DNA of 32,921 bases from an uncultured Clostridia bacterium (GTDB taxonomy: Bacteria; Bacillota; Clostridia; Oscillospirales; CAG-272), in the NCBI GenBank assembly GCA_947628165.1, contig CANQYV010000016.1, positions 1 to 32,921 of the forward strand. Reading direction: 5' to 3'. Both the position numbers and the translations under genes were made by a program. The notes beneath the pieces were generated by a model. That model was not told the origin of the DNA. It saw only the letters and a program-made list of their open reading frames with translations, and made no database searches. Every line of letters begins with the position of its first letter. Position 1 is the first letter of the stretch. Below, piece after piece: positions 1-8,522 of the stretch.

Positions 1-329
1 CCGGCGCCAAAGAGCTTATGTGCATCCGTGTTCTCGGCGGTACGGGCAGGCGTTACGCCAACGTCGGCGACGTCGTCATCTGCACCGTCAAGAAGGCCGC
101 TCCCGGCGGCATGGTCAAAAAGGGTGAGGTCGTCACGGCGGTCGTCGTGAGGACTGTCCACGGCGTAAAGCGCGCCGACGGTTCGTTCATCCGCTTTGAC
201 GAGAACGCAGCAGTAATTATCAAGGAAGACAAGAACCCGAGAGGAACACGCATTTTCGGGCCTGTCGCCCGCGAGCTCCGCGAGAAGGATTATCTCAAGA
301 TCTTATCGCTCGCTCCGGAAGTGCTTTGA
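1..329 (+). CDS. rplN: 50S ribosomal protein L14, 5' partial
   Basis: L14 binds 23S rRNA at the subunit interface. The gene is cut by the left window edge: the visible frame begins with Gly-Ala-Lys-Glu-Leu, so roughly the first 15 to 20 residues are missing. The conserved stretches [17 protein letters not shown] and [20 protein letters not shown] are typical of bacterial L14, and the C-terminus ends LSLAPEVL as expected. An ATG at 18 is internal, not the start. rplX follows after 15 nt with a clear GGAGGTGATC ribosome site, so this is the usual L14-L24-L5 order of the spc operon. Confidence 0.97.
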   Translation, partial: GAKELMCIRVLGGTGRRYANVGDVVICTVKKAAPGGMVKKGEVVTAVVVRTVHGVKRADGSFIRFDENAAVIIKEDKNPRGTRIFGPVARELREKDYLKILSLAPEVL

Positions 330-344
330 CGGAGGTGATCGGCA

Positions 345-677
345 ATGGAAAAGAAACTTCATATAAAGACCGATGATACCGTCGTCGTCATTTCCGGCAA
401 CGACAAGGGCAAGCGCGGCAAGGTCATCGCGGCATCTCCGGCAGAGGGCAAGGTCATCGTTGAGGGCGTGCACGTCGTGCACAAGCACACAAAGCCGAAG
501 CGTCAGGGCGAGTCCGGCGGCATCGTCGATGCCGAGGGCGCGATCTACGCCTCGAAGGTCCAGCTCTACTGCCCGAAGTGCGGACGCGGCGTCAGGATCA
601 AGCATAAGTTCACCGAGGGCAAGGACGGCAAACAGAAAAAGGTCCGCGTCTGCGCCAAGTGCGGCGAAGAGCTTTGA
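345..677 (+). CDS. rplX: 50S ribosomal protein L24, zinc-ribbon form
   Basis: L24 is an early assembly initiator of the 50S subunit that binds 23S rRNA near its 5' end. The 110-residue product has the N-terminal KOW motif (VVVISGNDKGKRGKV, residues 13-27). It ends in a zinc ribbon with Cys76-x2-Cys79 and Cys103-x2-Cys106, the cysteine-containing variant found in many Firmicutes and thermophiles and absent in Bacillus subtilis L24. The start follows a strong GGAGGTGATC site. It sits between rplN and rplE with short gaps, as in the standard spc operon. Confidence 0.97.
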   Translation: MEKKLHIKTDDTVVVISGNDKGKRGKVIAASPAEGKVIVEGVHVVHKHTKPKRQGESGGIVDAEGAIYASKVQLYCPKCGRGVRIKHKFTEGKDGKQKKVRVCAKCGEEL

Positions 678-693
678 TCGGAGGTAACGTCAA

Positions 694-1239
694 ATGGCAA
701 CTGCAAGGTTAAAGGTACAGTACAAGGAAGAGATCGCACCGGCTCTCATGAAGAAATTCGAGTACAAGAGCCCGATGCAGATCCCGAAGCTCGACAAGGT
801 CGTCGTGAACGTCGGCTGCGGCGATGCGAAGGACAACGCGAAGGTCATCGACAATGTCATCGAGGAGCTCACGCAGATCACGGGTCAGCGCGCGGTCCCC
901 ACGACGGCGAAGAAGTCGGTCGCGAACTTCAAGCTCCGCGCGGGCATGAAGATCGGCGCGAAGGTCACGCTCCGCGGCGACATCATGTACGAGTTCATCG
1001 ACAAGCTGTTCAACTTCGCGCTCCCGCGCGTCAGAGACTTCAAGGGCATCAACCCGAACGGCTTTGACGGCCGCGGAAACTATGCGCTCGGCCTCAAGGA
1101 ACAGCTCATATTCCCCGAGATCGAGTACGACAAGATCGACAAGATCCGCGGAATGGACATCGTCTTTGTGACGACGGCGACGACGGACGAGGAAGCAAAA
1201 GAGCTGCTCACGCTGATGGGCGCTCCGTTTGAGAAGTAA
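694..1239 (+). CDS. rplE: 50S ribosomal protein L5
   Basis: L5 binds 5S rRNA in the central protuberance and contacts the P-site tRNA. The 181-residue product is full length for the family and shows the typical core: [10 protein letters not shown] near residue 40, the stretch [21 protein letters not shown], and the C-terminal [20 protein letters not shown]. An AGGTAACGTCAA-type ribosome site precedes the ATG. It lies 16 nt after rplX and 20 nt before rpsZ. Confidence 0.98.
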   Translation: MATARLKVQYKEEIAPALMKKFEYKSPMQIPKLDKVVVNVGCGDAKDNAKVIDNVIEELTQITGQRAVPTTAKKSVANFKLRAGMKIGAKVTLRGDIMYEFIDKLFNFALPRVRDFKGINPNGFDGRGNYALGLKEQLIFPEIEYDKIDKIRGMDIVFVTTATTDEEAKELLTLMGAPFEK

Positions 1240-1259
1240 GAGTAGGGGGAACGTAAAAA

Positions 1260-1445
1260 ATGGCAAAAACAGCTATGATTTTAAAGCAGCAGAAGCCGGC
1301 GAAGTTCTCAACGCGCCGTTATAACCGCTGCAAGATCTGCGGACGTCCTCACGCGTATCTCCGCAAGTACGGCATCTGCCGTATCTGCTTCCGCGAGCTC
1401 GCCTACAAGGGTCAGATACCCGGCGTCAAGAAGGCATCCTGGTAA
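1260..1445 (+). CDS. rpsZ: 30S ribosomal protein S14, zinc-binding type Z
   Basis: S14 sits in the head of the 30S subunit. This is the short 61-residue zinc type: Cys24-x2-Cys27 and Cys40-x2-Cys43 form the zinc ribbon, and the C-terminus [11 protein letters not shown] is the family signature. The long zinc-free paralogue lacks these cysteines. The gene follows rplE after 20 nt. What is unusual is downstream: about 220 nt without a gene separate it from rpsH, where spc operons normally have a short gap. Confidence 0.98.
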   Translation: MAKTAMILKQQKPAKFSTRRYNRCKICGRPHAYLRKYGICRICFRELAYKGQIPGVKKASW

Positions 1446-1489
1446 AGACTCCTCTTCGGGAGATCCCGCAGAGAAAAAGCAAAAACCCG

Positions 1490-1626
1490 CTGCCCGGCTG
1501 GAAACTTTGCTGGCGCACGGCGTCGACCGCCGCATAAAACCCCGAGAGCATCAAAAGCATATACGGGGCGCGGCGGAAAAGCTGTGACAAGTTTGACCGC
1601 GGGCAGGCAGCCGCAGGGAATGCGGC
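1490..1626 (+). ncRNA. candidate structured RNA element in the rpsZ-rpsH gap
   Basis: The 222-nt gap contains nested complementary segments that can form one long imperfect hairpin. The helices are 1490-1496 with 1600-1606 (CTGCCCG/CGGGCAG), 1502-1507 with 1589-1594 (AAACTT/AAGTTT), 1527-1533 with 1570-1576 (CCGCCGC/GCGGCGG) and 1540-1544 with 1564-1568 (CCCCG/CGGGG). A separate 6-bp hairpin, 1610-1615 with 1621-1626, lies about 20 nt before the rpsH ribosome site. No reading frame in the gap looks coding. Position suggests a cis-acting element for translation of rpsH and later genes. In Escherichia coli S8 represses the spc operon, but at rplE, so an S8 site here is only inference. I do not recognise a known Rfam class. 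Confidence 0.45.
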
Positions 1627-1667
1627 GGCAAGAATAGAATTACTTGCAAAGGAGTTTGAAGAAAGAA

Positions 1668-2066
1668 ATGCAAATGTCAGATGTAATCGCCGATATGCTC
1701 ACTCGCATCAGAAACGCGAACAGCGCGAAGCATGAGACAGTGGACATTCCGGCGTCAAATCTCAAAAAGTCGATAGCAGACATCCTCCTTTCCGAAGGCT
1801 ACATCAAGAGCTATCAGATAATAGAGGATGGCAAGCAGGGCGTTATCCGCATCGCTCTCAAGTATGAGAACGGCAAGCAGAGAGTTCTCCGCGGCCTCCG
1901 CCGCGTCTCGAAGCCCGGTCTTCGTATTTACAGCAGCTGCGAGGATATGCCGCGCGTCATGAACGGACTCGGCATAGCGATCGTTTCAACGTCCAAGGGC
2001 ATAATGACCGACAAGCAGGCAAGAGCCAACCACATAGGCGGCGAAGTCCTCGCTTTCGTCTGGTAA
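1668..2066 (+). CDS. rpsH: 30S ribosomal protein S8
   Basis: S8 binds the central domain of 16S rRNA and is a primary assembly protein. The product (132 residues from this start) begins [18 protein letters not shown], matching the canonical N-terminus, and ends GGEVLAFVW as expected; VLNGLGIAI-like and STSKGIMTD motifs are present. An in-frame TTG lies at 1644 and a second ATG at 1674. I chose 1668 because AAAGGAG at 1648-1654 is 13 nt upstream, a somewhat long spacing, and because the sequence upstream of 1668 has no S8 similarity. It is preceded by the folded gap described separately. Confidence 0.96.
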   Translation: MQMSDVIADMLTRIRNANSAKHETVDIPASNLKKSIADILLSEGYIKSYQIIEDGKQGVIRIALKYENGKQRVLRGLRRVSKPGLRIYSSCEDMPRVMNGLGIAIVSTSKGIMTDKQARANHIGGEVLAFVW

Positions 2067-2082
2067 TCGGGAGGTACGAGAG

Positions 2083-2622
2083 ATGTCAAGAATAGGCAGA
2101 AAAGAAATCGTAATTCCCGCAGGCGTCGAGGTCACGGTCGGCGAAGGCAATGCCGTCACCGTCAAGGGCCCCAAGGGAACGCTGCATGACACGCTTTGCC
2201 CGAGAATGACGATAGAGGTCGAAGGCAACGTCGCAAAGGTCAGCCGTCCCACGGACGAAAAGGAAGACAGGGCGCTCCACGGACTTACCCGCGCGCTCCT
2301 GCACAACATGGTCGAGGGTGTCGCGCACGGCTACGAGCGCAGGCTCGAGATCGTCGGCACCGGTTACCGCGCGGCAATGAACGGCAAGACGCTCGTTCTG
2401 AACCTCGGATATTCGCACGACATCAAGGTCGAGCCCGAGGAGGACATGAGCTTTGAGACTCCGTCCGCAACGCAGATAATCGTCCGCGGCATCGACAAGC
2501 AGAGAGTCGGTCAGATGGCAGCGAACATCCGCGGCAAGCGCCCGCCCGAACCGTACCACGGCAAAGGCGTCAAGTACGAGGGCGAGAAGATACGCCGCAA
2601 GGCCGGAAAGACCGGTAAGTAA
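2083..2622 (+). CDS. rplF: 50S ribosomal protein L6
   Basis: L6 binds 23S rRNA near the sarcin-ricin loop, where elongation factors dock. The product is full length at 179 residues, with two similar alpha/beta repeats. Family landmarks are the N-terminal MSRIGRKEI, the stretch VEVTVGEGNAVTVKGPKG-like at residues 14-31, GTGYRAAMNGKTLVLNLGYSH, and the C-terminal RGKRPPEPYHGKGVKYEGE. It follows rpsH by 16 nt with a GGGAGGTACGAG ribosome site and precedes rplR by 18 nt. Confidence 0.98.
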   Translation: MSRIGRKEIVIPAGVEVTVGEGNAVTVKGPKGTLHDTLCPRMTIEVEGNVAKVSRPTDEKEDRALHGLTRALLHNMVEGVAHGYERRLEIVGTGYRAAMNGKTLVLNLGYSHDIKVEPEEDMSFETPSATQIIVRGIDKQRVGQMAANIRGKRPPEPYHGKGVKYEGEKIRRKAGKTGK

Positions 2623-2640
2623 AGAAGGGAGCGTAAAACA

Positions 2641-3000
2641 ATGGTATCCAAAAAGGACAAGAACGCGGCTCGCCTCAAGAGACATGCCCGCGTCAGAGCT
2701 AAGATCAGCGGCACTCCCGAGTGCCCCCGTCTGTGTGTTTACCGCTCCAATAAGCACATCTCCGCTCAGGTCATCGACGATGTGAACGGCGTCACGCTTG
2801 CTTCCGCCACCACGCAGGAGAAATCCTTCGAGGGTCTCGGCTCGAACAAGGCGGCTGCCCGCGAGATTGGAAAGACCGTCGCGAAGAGGGCGCTTGACAA
2901 GGGGATCGAAACGGTCGTGTTTGACCGTGGCGGCTACCTTTATCACGGACGTGTATCGGAGCTTGCCGAGGGCGCGCGCGAAGCGGGCCTGCGGTTCTGA
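2641..3000 (+). CDS. rplR: 50S ribosomal protein L18
   Basis: L18 binds 5S rRNA with L5 and L25 and anchors it to the 50S subunit. The product is 119 residues. Landmarks are the basic N-terminus with [34 protein letters not shown], and the C-terminal [34 protein letters not shown] ribosome site precedes the ATG. The 55-nt gap to rpsE holds a small A/T hairpin (3018-3038). Confidence 0.98.
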   Translation: MVSKKDKNAARLKRHARVRAKISGTPECPRLCVYRSNKHISAQVIDDVNGVTLASATTQEKSFEGLGSNKAAAREIGKTVAKRALDKGIETVVFDRGGYLYHGRVSELAEGAREAGLRF

Positions 3001-3055
3001 CTTCGGTTTGTACACTGTTTGAAAAGAAGTTTTTCAAATACCATAGGAGGAAAAC

Positions 3056-3559
3056 ATGGCAGAAAAGTTTAATGCGTCGGGCGTCGAGCTCTCTGAGAAT
3101 ATGGTCGCCCTGAACCGTGTTTCCAAGACCGTTAAAGGTGGACGTATCGCAAGATTTGCGGCTATCATGGTCGTCGGCGACGGCGCCGGACACGTCGGAT
3201 ACGGTCTCGGTAAGGCAGCGGAAGTCCCTGAGGCAATCCGCAAGGCAACGGAAGACGCAAAGAAGAATATGATAACCGTTTCCATGAAGGGCACGACGAT
3301 ACCTCATGAGGTCATAGGCGAGTTCGGAGCAGGCAGAGTTCTTTTGAAACCGGCCGCTCCCGGTACCGGTATCATCGCCGGCAAGACGGTGAGAGCGGTA
3401 CTCGAGCTCGCGGGCATAAAGAACATCAGAGCGAAGTGCCTGCGCAGCAACAACCCCGTCAACGTCGTCAAGGCGACGTTCGAGGGCCTGAAGTCGCTCC
3501 GCACCGCAGAGGAAGTCGCGAAGAGCCGCGGAATTTCCGCAGAGGCCGTCAAAGGCTGA
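3056..3559 (+). CDS. rpsE: 30S ribosomal protein S5
   Basis: S5 lies on the solvent side of the 30S subunit and affects decoding fidelity and mRNA unwinding. The 167-residue product has the double-stranded RNA-binding-like N-terminal domain ([22 protein letters not shown]) and the C-terminal domain with [20 protein letters not shown] and [10 protein letters not shown]. The start is set by a strong AGGAGG at 3045-3050. An 8-bp hairpin, TTTGAAAA 3018-3025 with TTTTCAAA 3031-3038, lies just upstream of this ribosome site. Confidence 0.98.
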   Translation: MAEKFNASGVELSENMVALNRVSKTVKGGRIARFAAIMVVGDGAGHVGYGLGKAAEVPEAIRKATEDAKKNMITVSMKGTTIPHEVIGEFGAGRVLLKPAAPGTGIIAGKTVRAVLELAGIKNIRAKCLRSNNPVNVVKATFEGLKSLRTAEEVAKSRGISAEAVKG

Positions 3560-3576
3560 GGGCTGAGGAGGACTGC

Positions 3577-3756
3577 ATGGAAAAGGTAAAAATCACACTT
3601 ACAAAGAGCCTCATAAGCTCTAACCCGAACCAGCGCGCCACAGCGGCGTCGCTCGGTTTCCGCAAAATAGGCGACAGCATCGTTCTCAACGATGACGCCG
3701 CCACGGCCGGTAAGGTCAAGGTTCTTTCCCACCTCGTCAAGGTGGAAAAGGCGTAA
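3577..3756 (+). CDS. rpmD: 50S ribosomal protein L30
   Basis: L30 is a small 23S rRNA-binding protein. The product is 59 residues, the usual bacterial length, with MEKVKITLTKSLI at the start and the family core NQRATAASLGFRKIGDSIVLND, ending LSHLVKVEKA. A longer in-frame extension upstream overlaps rpsE and has no L30 similarity, so I placed the start at the ATG at 3577, behind GAGGAG at 3566-3571. Confidence 0.97.
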   Translation: MEKVKITLTKSLISSNPNQRATAASLGFRKIGDSIVLNDDAATAGKVKVLSHLVKVEKA

Positions 3757-3801
3757 GCGTCGGCTTTTATGACGCAGAATAACTTGTAAGGAGGAAGAAC
3801 C

Positions 3802-4242
3802 ATGAAGCTTAATGAACTGTCACCCGCTCCCGGCTCCGCCAAAAAGGCTTGGCGCCGCGGCAGAGGCGTTGGAACGGGCAACGGAAAGACGGCCGGCAAG
3901 GGTCATAAGGGTCAGAACGCGCGCTCAGGCGGCGGAGTCAGACCCGGATTTGAAGGCGGACAGCTTCCGTTATACAGAAAGCTGCCGAAGAGAGGCTTCT
4001 ACAACCGCTTCGGCAAGGAGTACGCGGTAGTCAACGTCTCCGACCTCAACGCCTTTGACAACGGCGCGACGGTCGATATCAACGCTCTTCTTGAGAAGAG
4101 AATAGTGCGCAAGCCGCTCGACGGTCTTAAAGTTCTCGGCAACGGTGAGCTCACAAAAAATATTACCGTTATCGCTAAGGTCTTCTCGGCCAGTGCCAAA
4201 GAGAAGATAGAAGCTGCCGGTGGAAAGACCGAGGTAGCTTGA
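3802..4242 (+). CDS. rplO: 50S ribosomal protein L15
   Basis: L15 is a late 50S assembly protein with an extended basic N-terminal arm. The 146-residue product starts [20 protein letters not shown] and contains the Gly/Arg-rich arm [19 protein letters not shown] plus [18 protein letters not shown], both diagnostic. A strong AAGGAGGAAG ribosome site at 3788-3797 precedes it. The stop codon lies one nucleotide before the secY GTG, so the two genes are probably translationally coupled. Confidence 0.98.
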   Translation: MKLNELSPAPGSAKKAWRRGRGVGTGNGKTAGKGHKGQNARSGGGVRPGFEGGQLPLYRKLPKRGFYNRFGKEYAVVNVSDLNAFDNGATVDINALLEKRIVRKPLDGLKVLGNGELTKNITVIAKVFSASAKEKIEAAGGKTEVA

Positions 4243-4243
4243 C

Positions 4244-5539
4244 GTGAAGAGTTGGTTTACGCCGTTCATCAATGCGATGAAACTGCCCGATCTTCGCAAG
4301 AAGATTGTGTATACGCTCGTTGTCCTTCTGATATACCGCATAGGCGTCGCGATCCCGATGCCTTTCGTCAGCGCCGACGTTCTTAACCTTTATATGTTCC
4401 AGACGGGCGGGTCGATGTTCCAGTATCTGAACATCCTCTCCGGCGGCGCTTTCGCAAACGCAACGCTGTTCGCGCTCGGTATATCCCCGTATATCACGTC
4501 ATCCATCGTGATGCAGCTTCTCACCGTCGCCATCCCTGCACTCGAAAGAATGCAGAAGGAAGGCGAAGACGGCAGAAAGAAGATAACGCAGATCACCCGT
4601 TATGTCACGGTCGCCCTCGCTCTCATCACGAGCTACGGCTACTACATGCTCATGAGAAATCAGGGCATGCTCGTCAACAACGGCTGGTTCGCGGGCGTCA
4701 TCATCGTCGCGTGCTACTGCGCGGGCTCCTCGCTCGTCATGTGGCTCGGTGAAAAGATAAATGAGAACGGTATAGGAAACGGTATCTCCATCATCCTTTT
4801 CGCCAACATCGTTTCCGGCGGCGCAGGCGCTGTCACGACGATAATCGGCTTCTTCAGACGCGGCGACGTATGGGGCTTCGTTATCCCGATCGCAGCGCTC
4901 ATCATAGCGCTCCTCATGGTTTACTTTGTCGTGTTCGTTACGGAGAGCGAAAGACGTCTTCCCGTCGTTTATGCGAAGAGAGTCGTCGGACGCAAGATGT
5001 ACGGCGGACAGAGCTCGAACCTGCCCCTGAAGCTGAATATGTCGGGAGTCATGCCCGTCATCTTCGCAAACTCGATACTCGCGATACCGGCGACGCTGGC
5101 GCTTATAATCCCGCCGAAGGACGGCTCGTTCTGGGACGGGACCGTAAGATTCCTTTCGTCCGATTCGTGGTTTTATCCGCTCATACTCTTCATATTCATC
5201 ATCGCGTTCGGCTACTTCTACGTTTTGATCTCGTTCAATCCGCTTGAAGTCTCGAACAACCTGAAGAATAACGGCGGCTCTATCCCCGGCTTCCGCCCGG
5301 GCAGACCGACGGCTGAGTATATCACAAAGGTGCTCAACAAGATAACGCTTATCGGATCGCTGTTCCTTTCGGTCGTGGCGATATTCCCGATCATTGCGAA
5401 CATCATCTCGAACAACGCTGTCAGAGGCATCGCTTTCGGCGGCACGTCGCTTCTGATCGTTGTCGGCGTCGCTCTCGAAACGGCAAGAGAGGTCGAAGCT
5501 CAGATGTCCCTGCGCGGATATCGCGGCTTCCTCGAGTAA
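4244..5539 (+). CDS. secY: protein translocase subunit SecY
   Basis: SecY is the ten-helix channel of the Sec translocon, which moves unfolded proteins across or into the membrane with SecE and SecG. The 431-residue product has the expected landmarks: LPDLRKKIVYTLVVLLIYRIGVAIPMP at the first helix, GGAFANATLFALGISPYITSSIVMQLL near the plug and second helix, KRVVGRKMYGGQSSNLPLKLN in the fourth cytoplasmic loop, and AQMSLRGYRGFLE at the C-terminus. The start is GTG at 4244, served by GAGGT at 4231-4235 inside the end of rplO. The adk-map order follows as in other Firmicutes. Confidence 0.98.
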   Translation: MKSWFTPFINAMKLPDLRKKIVYTLVVLLIYRIGVAIPMPFVSADVLNLYMFQTGGSMFQYLNILSGGAFANATLFALGISPYITSSIVMQLLTVAIPALERMQKEGEDGRKKITQITRYVTVALALITSYGYYMLMRNQGMLVNNGWFAGVIIVACYCAGSSLVMWLGEKINENGIGNGISIILFANIVSGGAGAVTTIIGFFRRGDVWGFVIPIAALIIALLMVYFVVFVTESERRLPVVYAKRVVGRKMYGGQSSNLPLKLNMSGVMPVIFANSILAIPATLALIIPPKDGSFWDGTVRFLSSDSWFYPLILFIFIIAFGYFYVLISFNPLEVSNNLKNNGGSIPGFRPGRPTAEYITKVLNKITLIGSLFLSVVAIFPIIANIISNNAVRGIAFGGTSLLIVVGVALETAREVEAQMSLRGYRGFLE

Positions 5540-5549
5540 GGCGGCAAAA

Positions 5550-6215
5550 ATGAAAGAGAATAAGGCACTAAAGCTCATGTTTTTCGGCGCTCCCGGCGCC
5601 GGAAAGGGAACGCAGGCGGAAATAGCCGCCGAGCGGTACTCGATCCCGACGATATCGACGGGCGCGATACTGCGCGAGGCTATCGCCGAGAAAACGGAGC
5701 TCGGCAAAATGGCCGCAGGCTATGTCGAGACAGGCGCGCTCGTACCCGACGATCTGATCGTGGGGATAATACGCGAGCGCCTCTCCGAGGACGACTGCAA
5801 AAACGGCTTCATACTTGACGGATTTCCGAGAACACTTGCTCAGGCGAGAGCGTTTGAGGAAACAGGCATAGGTCTTTCACTCGTAATTGACATCGAGGTC
5901 GACGACGAGCGGATAGTGGAGCGTATGTCGGGCAGACGCGTCTGCGCGGCATGCGGCGCTACCTATCATACGAAGTACAATCCGACAGCTGACGGCGTAC
6001 ACTGTGACGAATGCGGCGGAGAGCTGACGTGCCGGCGTGACGACGACCCCGAGGTCGTTCGTCACCGTCTCGAGACATACCACGAGCAGACGGAACCGCT
6101 CCGCGCGTTTTACGAGGAAAAAGGCATCCTCCGCGTCGTGATAGGTCAGGAAAAGCTCGACGACACAACGGCTCTTACCGTTGATGCAATTGAGAGTTAC
6201 CTCAGAGGTGAGTGA
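5550..6215 (+). CDS. adk: adenylate kinase, zinc-lid type
   Basis: Adenylate kinase interconverts ATP + AMP and 2 ADP in the cytosol. The 221-residue product has the P-loop GAPGAGKGTQ (residues 13-22), the AMP-site motif DGFPRTLAQA (90-99), and the long LID domain. In the LID, Cys132, Cys135, Cys152 and Cys155 form the structural zinc site typical of Gram-positive enzymes. I used the ATG at 5550. An in-frame extension back to 5460 runs inside secY, and an alternative ATG at 5577 would leave very little before the P-loop. Ribosome site AAGGCGG is weak. The stop overlaps a GTG of the next frame. Confidence 0.97.
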   Translation: MKENKALKLMFFGAPGAGKGTQAEIAAERYSIPTISTGAILREAIAEKTELGKMAAGYVETGALVPDDLIVGIIRERLSEDDCKNGFILDGFPRTLAQARAFEETGIGLSLVIDIEVDDERIVERMSGRRVCAACGATYHTKYNPTADGVHCDECGGELTCRRDDDPEVVRHRLETYHEQTEPLRAFYEEKGILRVVIGQEKLDDTTALTVDAIESYLRGE

Positions 6216-6220
6216 CATCT

Positions 6221-6973
6221 ATGATCCGGCTGAAGAATGAAAGCCAGCTGGCGCTCATGAGAGACGCCGGACGGATAACGGGCGAAGCGATACTCGCCGC
6301 AGGCGAGGCGATAAAGCCCGGAGCAACTACGGCTCACATTGACAAGGTCATCAAAGCCTATATCGAGAAATGCGGAGCTCATCCGACATTTCTCGGTTAC
6401 GGCGGATTTCCCGCATCAGCGTGCGTGAGCGTCAATGACGAGGTCATTCACGGCATTCCCTCCCACGAGCGCGTGCTCGTCGAAGGCGATATCGTAAAGA
6501 TCGACGTCGGCGCGACATACCGCGGCTATACGGGCGACAGCGCGAGGACGTTCCCGGTCGGGAAGGTCTCGCCCGAGGCAGAGCAGCTCATTCGGGTGAC
6601 AAGGGAGAGCTTTTACGAGGCTCTCGCCGTTATCCGCGAGGGCGCGCGAGTCGGCGACATAGGCAACGCGGTCGACAGCTACTGCCGCAGGTTCGGATAC
6701 AGCGTCGTTAGACGTTACGTCGGACACGGCGTCGGCGCGGAGCTCCACGAGGACCCCGAGATACCGAATTTCGGAAGAGCGGGGCACGGCATCCGCCTCA
6801 TCCGCGGGATGACGATAGCGGTCGAGCCGATGGTGAACATCGGAACGCACGAGGTATACGAAATGCCCGACGGATGGACGGTCAGAACGAAGGACGGCTC
6901 GCTTTCGGCTCATTACGAGCACACGATAGCGATAACGGAAAACGGTCCCGAGCTTCTGACGAAGGTCGACTGA
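6221..6973 (+). CDS. map: type I methionyl aminopeptidase
   Basis: This enzyme removes the initiator methionine from nascent proteins. The 250-residue product has all five metal ligands of the type I family: Asp95, Asp106, His169, Glu202 and Glu233. The substrate-binding His77 lies in the motif NDEVIHGIP. I chose ATG 6221 because GAGGTGA at 6205-6211 is 9 nt away. An in-frame GTG at 6212 overlaps the adk stop and has no spacing for a ribosome site. It sits in the secY-adk-map-infA order that is standard in Firmicutes. Confidence 0.97.
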   Translation: MIRLKNESQLALMRDAGRITGEAILAAGEAIKPGATTAHIDKVIKAYIEKCGAHPTFLGYGGFPASACVSVNDEVIHGIPSHERVLVEGDIVKIDVGATYRGYTGDSARTFPVGKVSPEAEQLIRVTRESFYEALAVIREGARVGDIGNAVDSYCRRFGYSVVRRYVGHGVGAELHEDPEIPNFGRAGHGIRLIRGMTIAVEPMVNIGTHEVYEMPDGWTVRTKDGSLSAHYEHTIAITENGPELLTKVD

Positions 6974-6975
6974 CT

Positions 6976-7302
6976 GTGAGCAGACGGAAAAAAGAGCCGG
7001 TCCGCGAAAGGGCGGAGCCGGATCTGACGTCGCCTATGCTGGGAAATGTAGTCCGTGCCGAAAGGGGCAGAGAGGCGGGAGGCTTCTATATCGTTGTCGG
7101 CGGTGCCGGCGCAGACCGCGTCTACATCGCGGACGGCAGAAAAAGACGCCTTTCATCGCCCAAGCCGAAGGGAATATCACACATCACCGTCATGGGGGTG
7201 TGCGAGGGCGCCCGAGAGCTTCTGCCGAAAGGAAAATTCACGGACGGCGACATAAGACGCGCTTTGAGGTGCGAAATTGACAAAATGAGCCGAAAGGAGT
7301 AG
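6976..7302 (+). CDS. KOW-domain RNA-binding protein (ribosomal L14e-like)
   Basis: This 108-residue protein belongs to the small KOW-domain family usually found between map and infA in Clostridia and relatives. The KOW-like core is NVVRAERGREAGGFYIVVGG, at about residues 24-43 from this start. Its function is not established; RNA or ribosome binding is inferred from the fold. I placed the start at GTG 6976, two nucleotides after the map stop, with GAAGG upstream. ATG 7036 is a possible shorter start that would begin directly before the KOW core. The extra basic N-terminus (SRRKKEPVRERAEP) is poorly conserved in such proteins, so the start is uncertain. Confidence 0.85.
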   Translation: MSRRKKEPVRERAEPDLTSPMLGNVVRAERGREAGGFYIVVGGAGADRVYIADGRKRRLSSPKPKGISHITVMGVCEGARELLPKGKFTDGDIRRALRCEIDKMSRKE

Positions 7303-7305
7303 AGA

Positions 7306-7530
7306 ATGCCGAAGGATGACGCAAATGTGATAGAGTTTGAAGGGACCGTTACGGAGGCTCTCCCGAACGCGACGTTCAGGGTGAAGCTGCCTAACGAGCA
7401 TATCGTTACCGCAAAGATCTCGGGAAAACTCCGCATGAACTATATCCGAATAACGCCCGGTGACAAAGTCACGGTCGAGGTCTCCGTATACGACCTCACC
7501 AAGGGACGCATCACATGGCGAAACAAATAA
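7306..7530 (+). CDS. infA: translation initiation factor IF-1
   Basis: IF-1 occupies the A site of the 30S subunit during initiation and supports IF-2 and IF-3. The 74-residue product is a single S1-like OB-fold with the family motifs [38 protein letters not shown] and [15 protein letters not shown]. The ATG lies 3 nt after the previous stop, with AAAGGAG immediately upstream. Position between map and rpmJ is the usual one. Confidence 0.98.
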   Translation: MPKDDANVIEFEGTVTEALPNATFRVKLPNEHIVTAKISGKLRMNYIRITPGDKVTVEVSVYDLTKGRITWRNK

Positions 7531-7569
7531 TTACCAACCAATTCGTAAACAAGGAAAGGTGACAACACA

Positions 7570-7683
7570 ATGAAAGTAAGACCTTCCGTAAAGAAGATGT
7601 GCGAAAAGTGCAAGATCATCAAGAGAAAAGGGCGCGTCATGGTCATCTGCGAAAACCCCAAGCATAAGCAGAGACAGGGCTGA
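7570..7683 (+). CDS. rpmJ: 50S ribosomal protein L36, zinc form
   Basis: L36 is the smallest ribosomal protein of the 50S subunit. The product is 37 residues and begins [15 protein letters not shown]. Cys11, Cys14, Cys27 and His32 give the CCCH zinc knuckle, so this is the zinc-containing paralogue. A ribosome site AAGGTGACA precedes the ATG. It lies between infA and rpsM as in other Gram-positive operons. Confidence 0.97.
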   Translation: MKVRPSVKKMCEKCKIIKRKGRVMVICENPKHKQRQG

Positions 7684-7713
7684 CCCGGAGAGTTAAGAGA
7701 GGTGATAAACTAA

Positions 7714-8082
7714 ATGGCTCGTATAGCTGGTGTAGACATCCCCAACCAGAAGCGGATCGAGTACGCTCTCACCTATATCTACGGAATAGGACACACGAGC
7801 GCTGCCGCTATATGCGAAAAGACGAACATCAACCCCGACACGCGCGCTAAGGACCTCACCGAGGATGAGATCGCGAAGCTCCGTGACGAGATCGAGAACA
7901 ACTACGTTGTCGAGGGTGACCTCCGCCGCGACGTTGCTCTCAACATCAAGCGCCTCGTCGAGATCAACTGCTACCGCGGGATCAGACACCGTAAGGGGCT
8001 TCCTGTGAGAGGACAGCGCACGAAGACGAACGCAAGGACGAGAAAAGGTCCCGCCAAGACGATCGCCAACAAGAAGAAGTAA
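7714..8082 (+). CDS. rpsM: 30S ribosomal protein S13
   Basis: S13 in the 30S head forms bridges to the 50S subunit and contacts the P-site tRNA through its basic tail. The 122-residue product shows [26 protein letters not shown] at the N-terminus, the central [26 protein letters not shown], and a Lys-rich end. A GAGAGGTGATAAAC ribosome site precedes it. It is the first alpha-operon gene after rpmJ. Confidence 0.98.
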   Translation: MARIAGVDIPNQKRIEYALTYIYGIGHTSAAAICEKTNINPDTRAKDLTEDEIAKLRDEIENNYVVEGDLRRDVALNIKRLVEINCYRGIRHRKGLPVRGQRTKTNARTRKGPAKTIANKKK

Positions 8083-8102
8083 GAGAGGTGTGACAAAGAA
8101 AC

Positions 8103-8498
8103 ATGGCTAAGACAACGAAAAAAGTCATAAAGAAGCGCCGCGAACGTAAGAATATCGAGTCGGGTGCGGCACATATCAGCTCCACCTTCAACAACACGAT
8201 AGTGACGCTGACGGATCTCGCCGGCAACACGATCTCGTGGGCATCGTCCGGTGAGATGGGCTTCAAGGGTTCGAGAAAGTCGACGCCCTTCGCCGCACAG
8301 ATGGCGGCGGAGCACGCTGCAAAGCTCGCTATGGATCACGGCCTCCGCACGGTCGAGGTGTATGTGCGCGGACCCGGATCCGGACGCGAAGCCGCGATCC
8401 GTTCGCTTTCCGCTGCGGGACTTCAGATCACGCTCATCAAGGACGTGACGCCCATCCCGCACAACGGATGCAGACCCCCCAAGCGCAGACGCGTATAA
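8103..8498 (+). CDS. rpsK: 30S ribosomal protein S11
   Basis: S11 forms part of the mRNA exit channel on the 30S platform. The 131-residue product has the core [39 protein letters not shown] and [15 protein letters not shown], ending [15 protein letters not shown], all characteristic. An AGAGGTGTGACAAAG ribosome site precedes it. The next gene is rpsD, the Clostridia-like arrangement in which S4 is retained in the alpha operon. Confidence 0.98.
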   Translation: MAKTTKKVIKKRRERKNIESGAAHISSTFNNTIVTLTDLAGNTISWASSGEMGFKGSRKSTPFAAQMAAEHAAKLAMDHGLRTVEVYVRGPGSGREAAIRSLSAAGLQITLIKDVTPIPHNGCRPPKRRRV

Positions 8499-8522
8499 AT
8501 TCCAAGTAGGAGGACAAATTTC

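Noticed and set aside
2086-3015. 309-codon minus-strand frame opposite rplF and rplR
   Set aside because: It spans two well-conserved ribosomal protein genes and shows no family similarity.
4499-5707. 402-codon minus-strand frame opposite secY and adk
   Set aside because: It crosses two recognised genes and is very rich in Arg, Asp and Glu, the mirror image of hydrophobic SecY codons.
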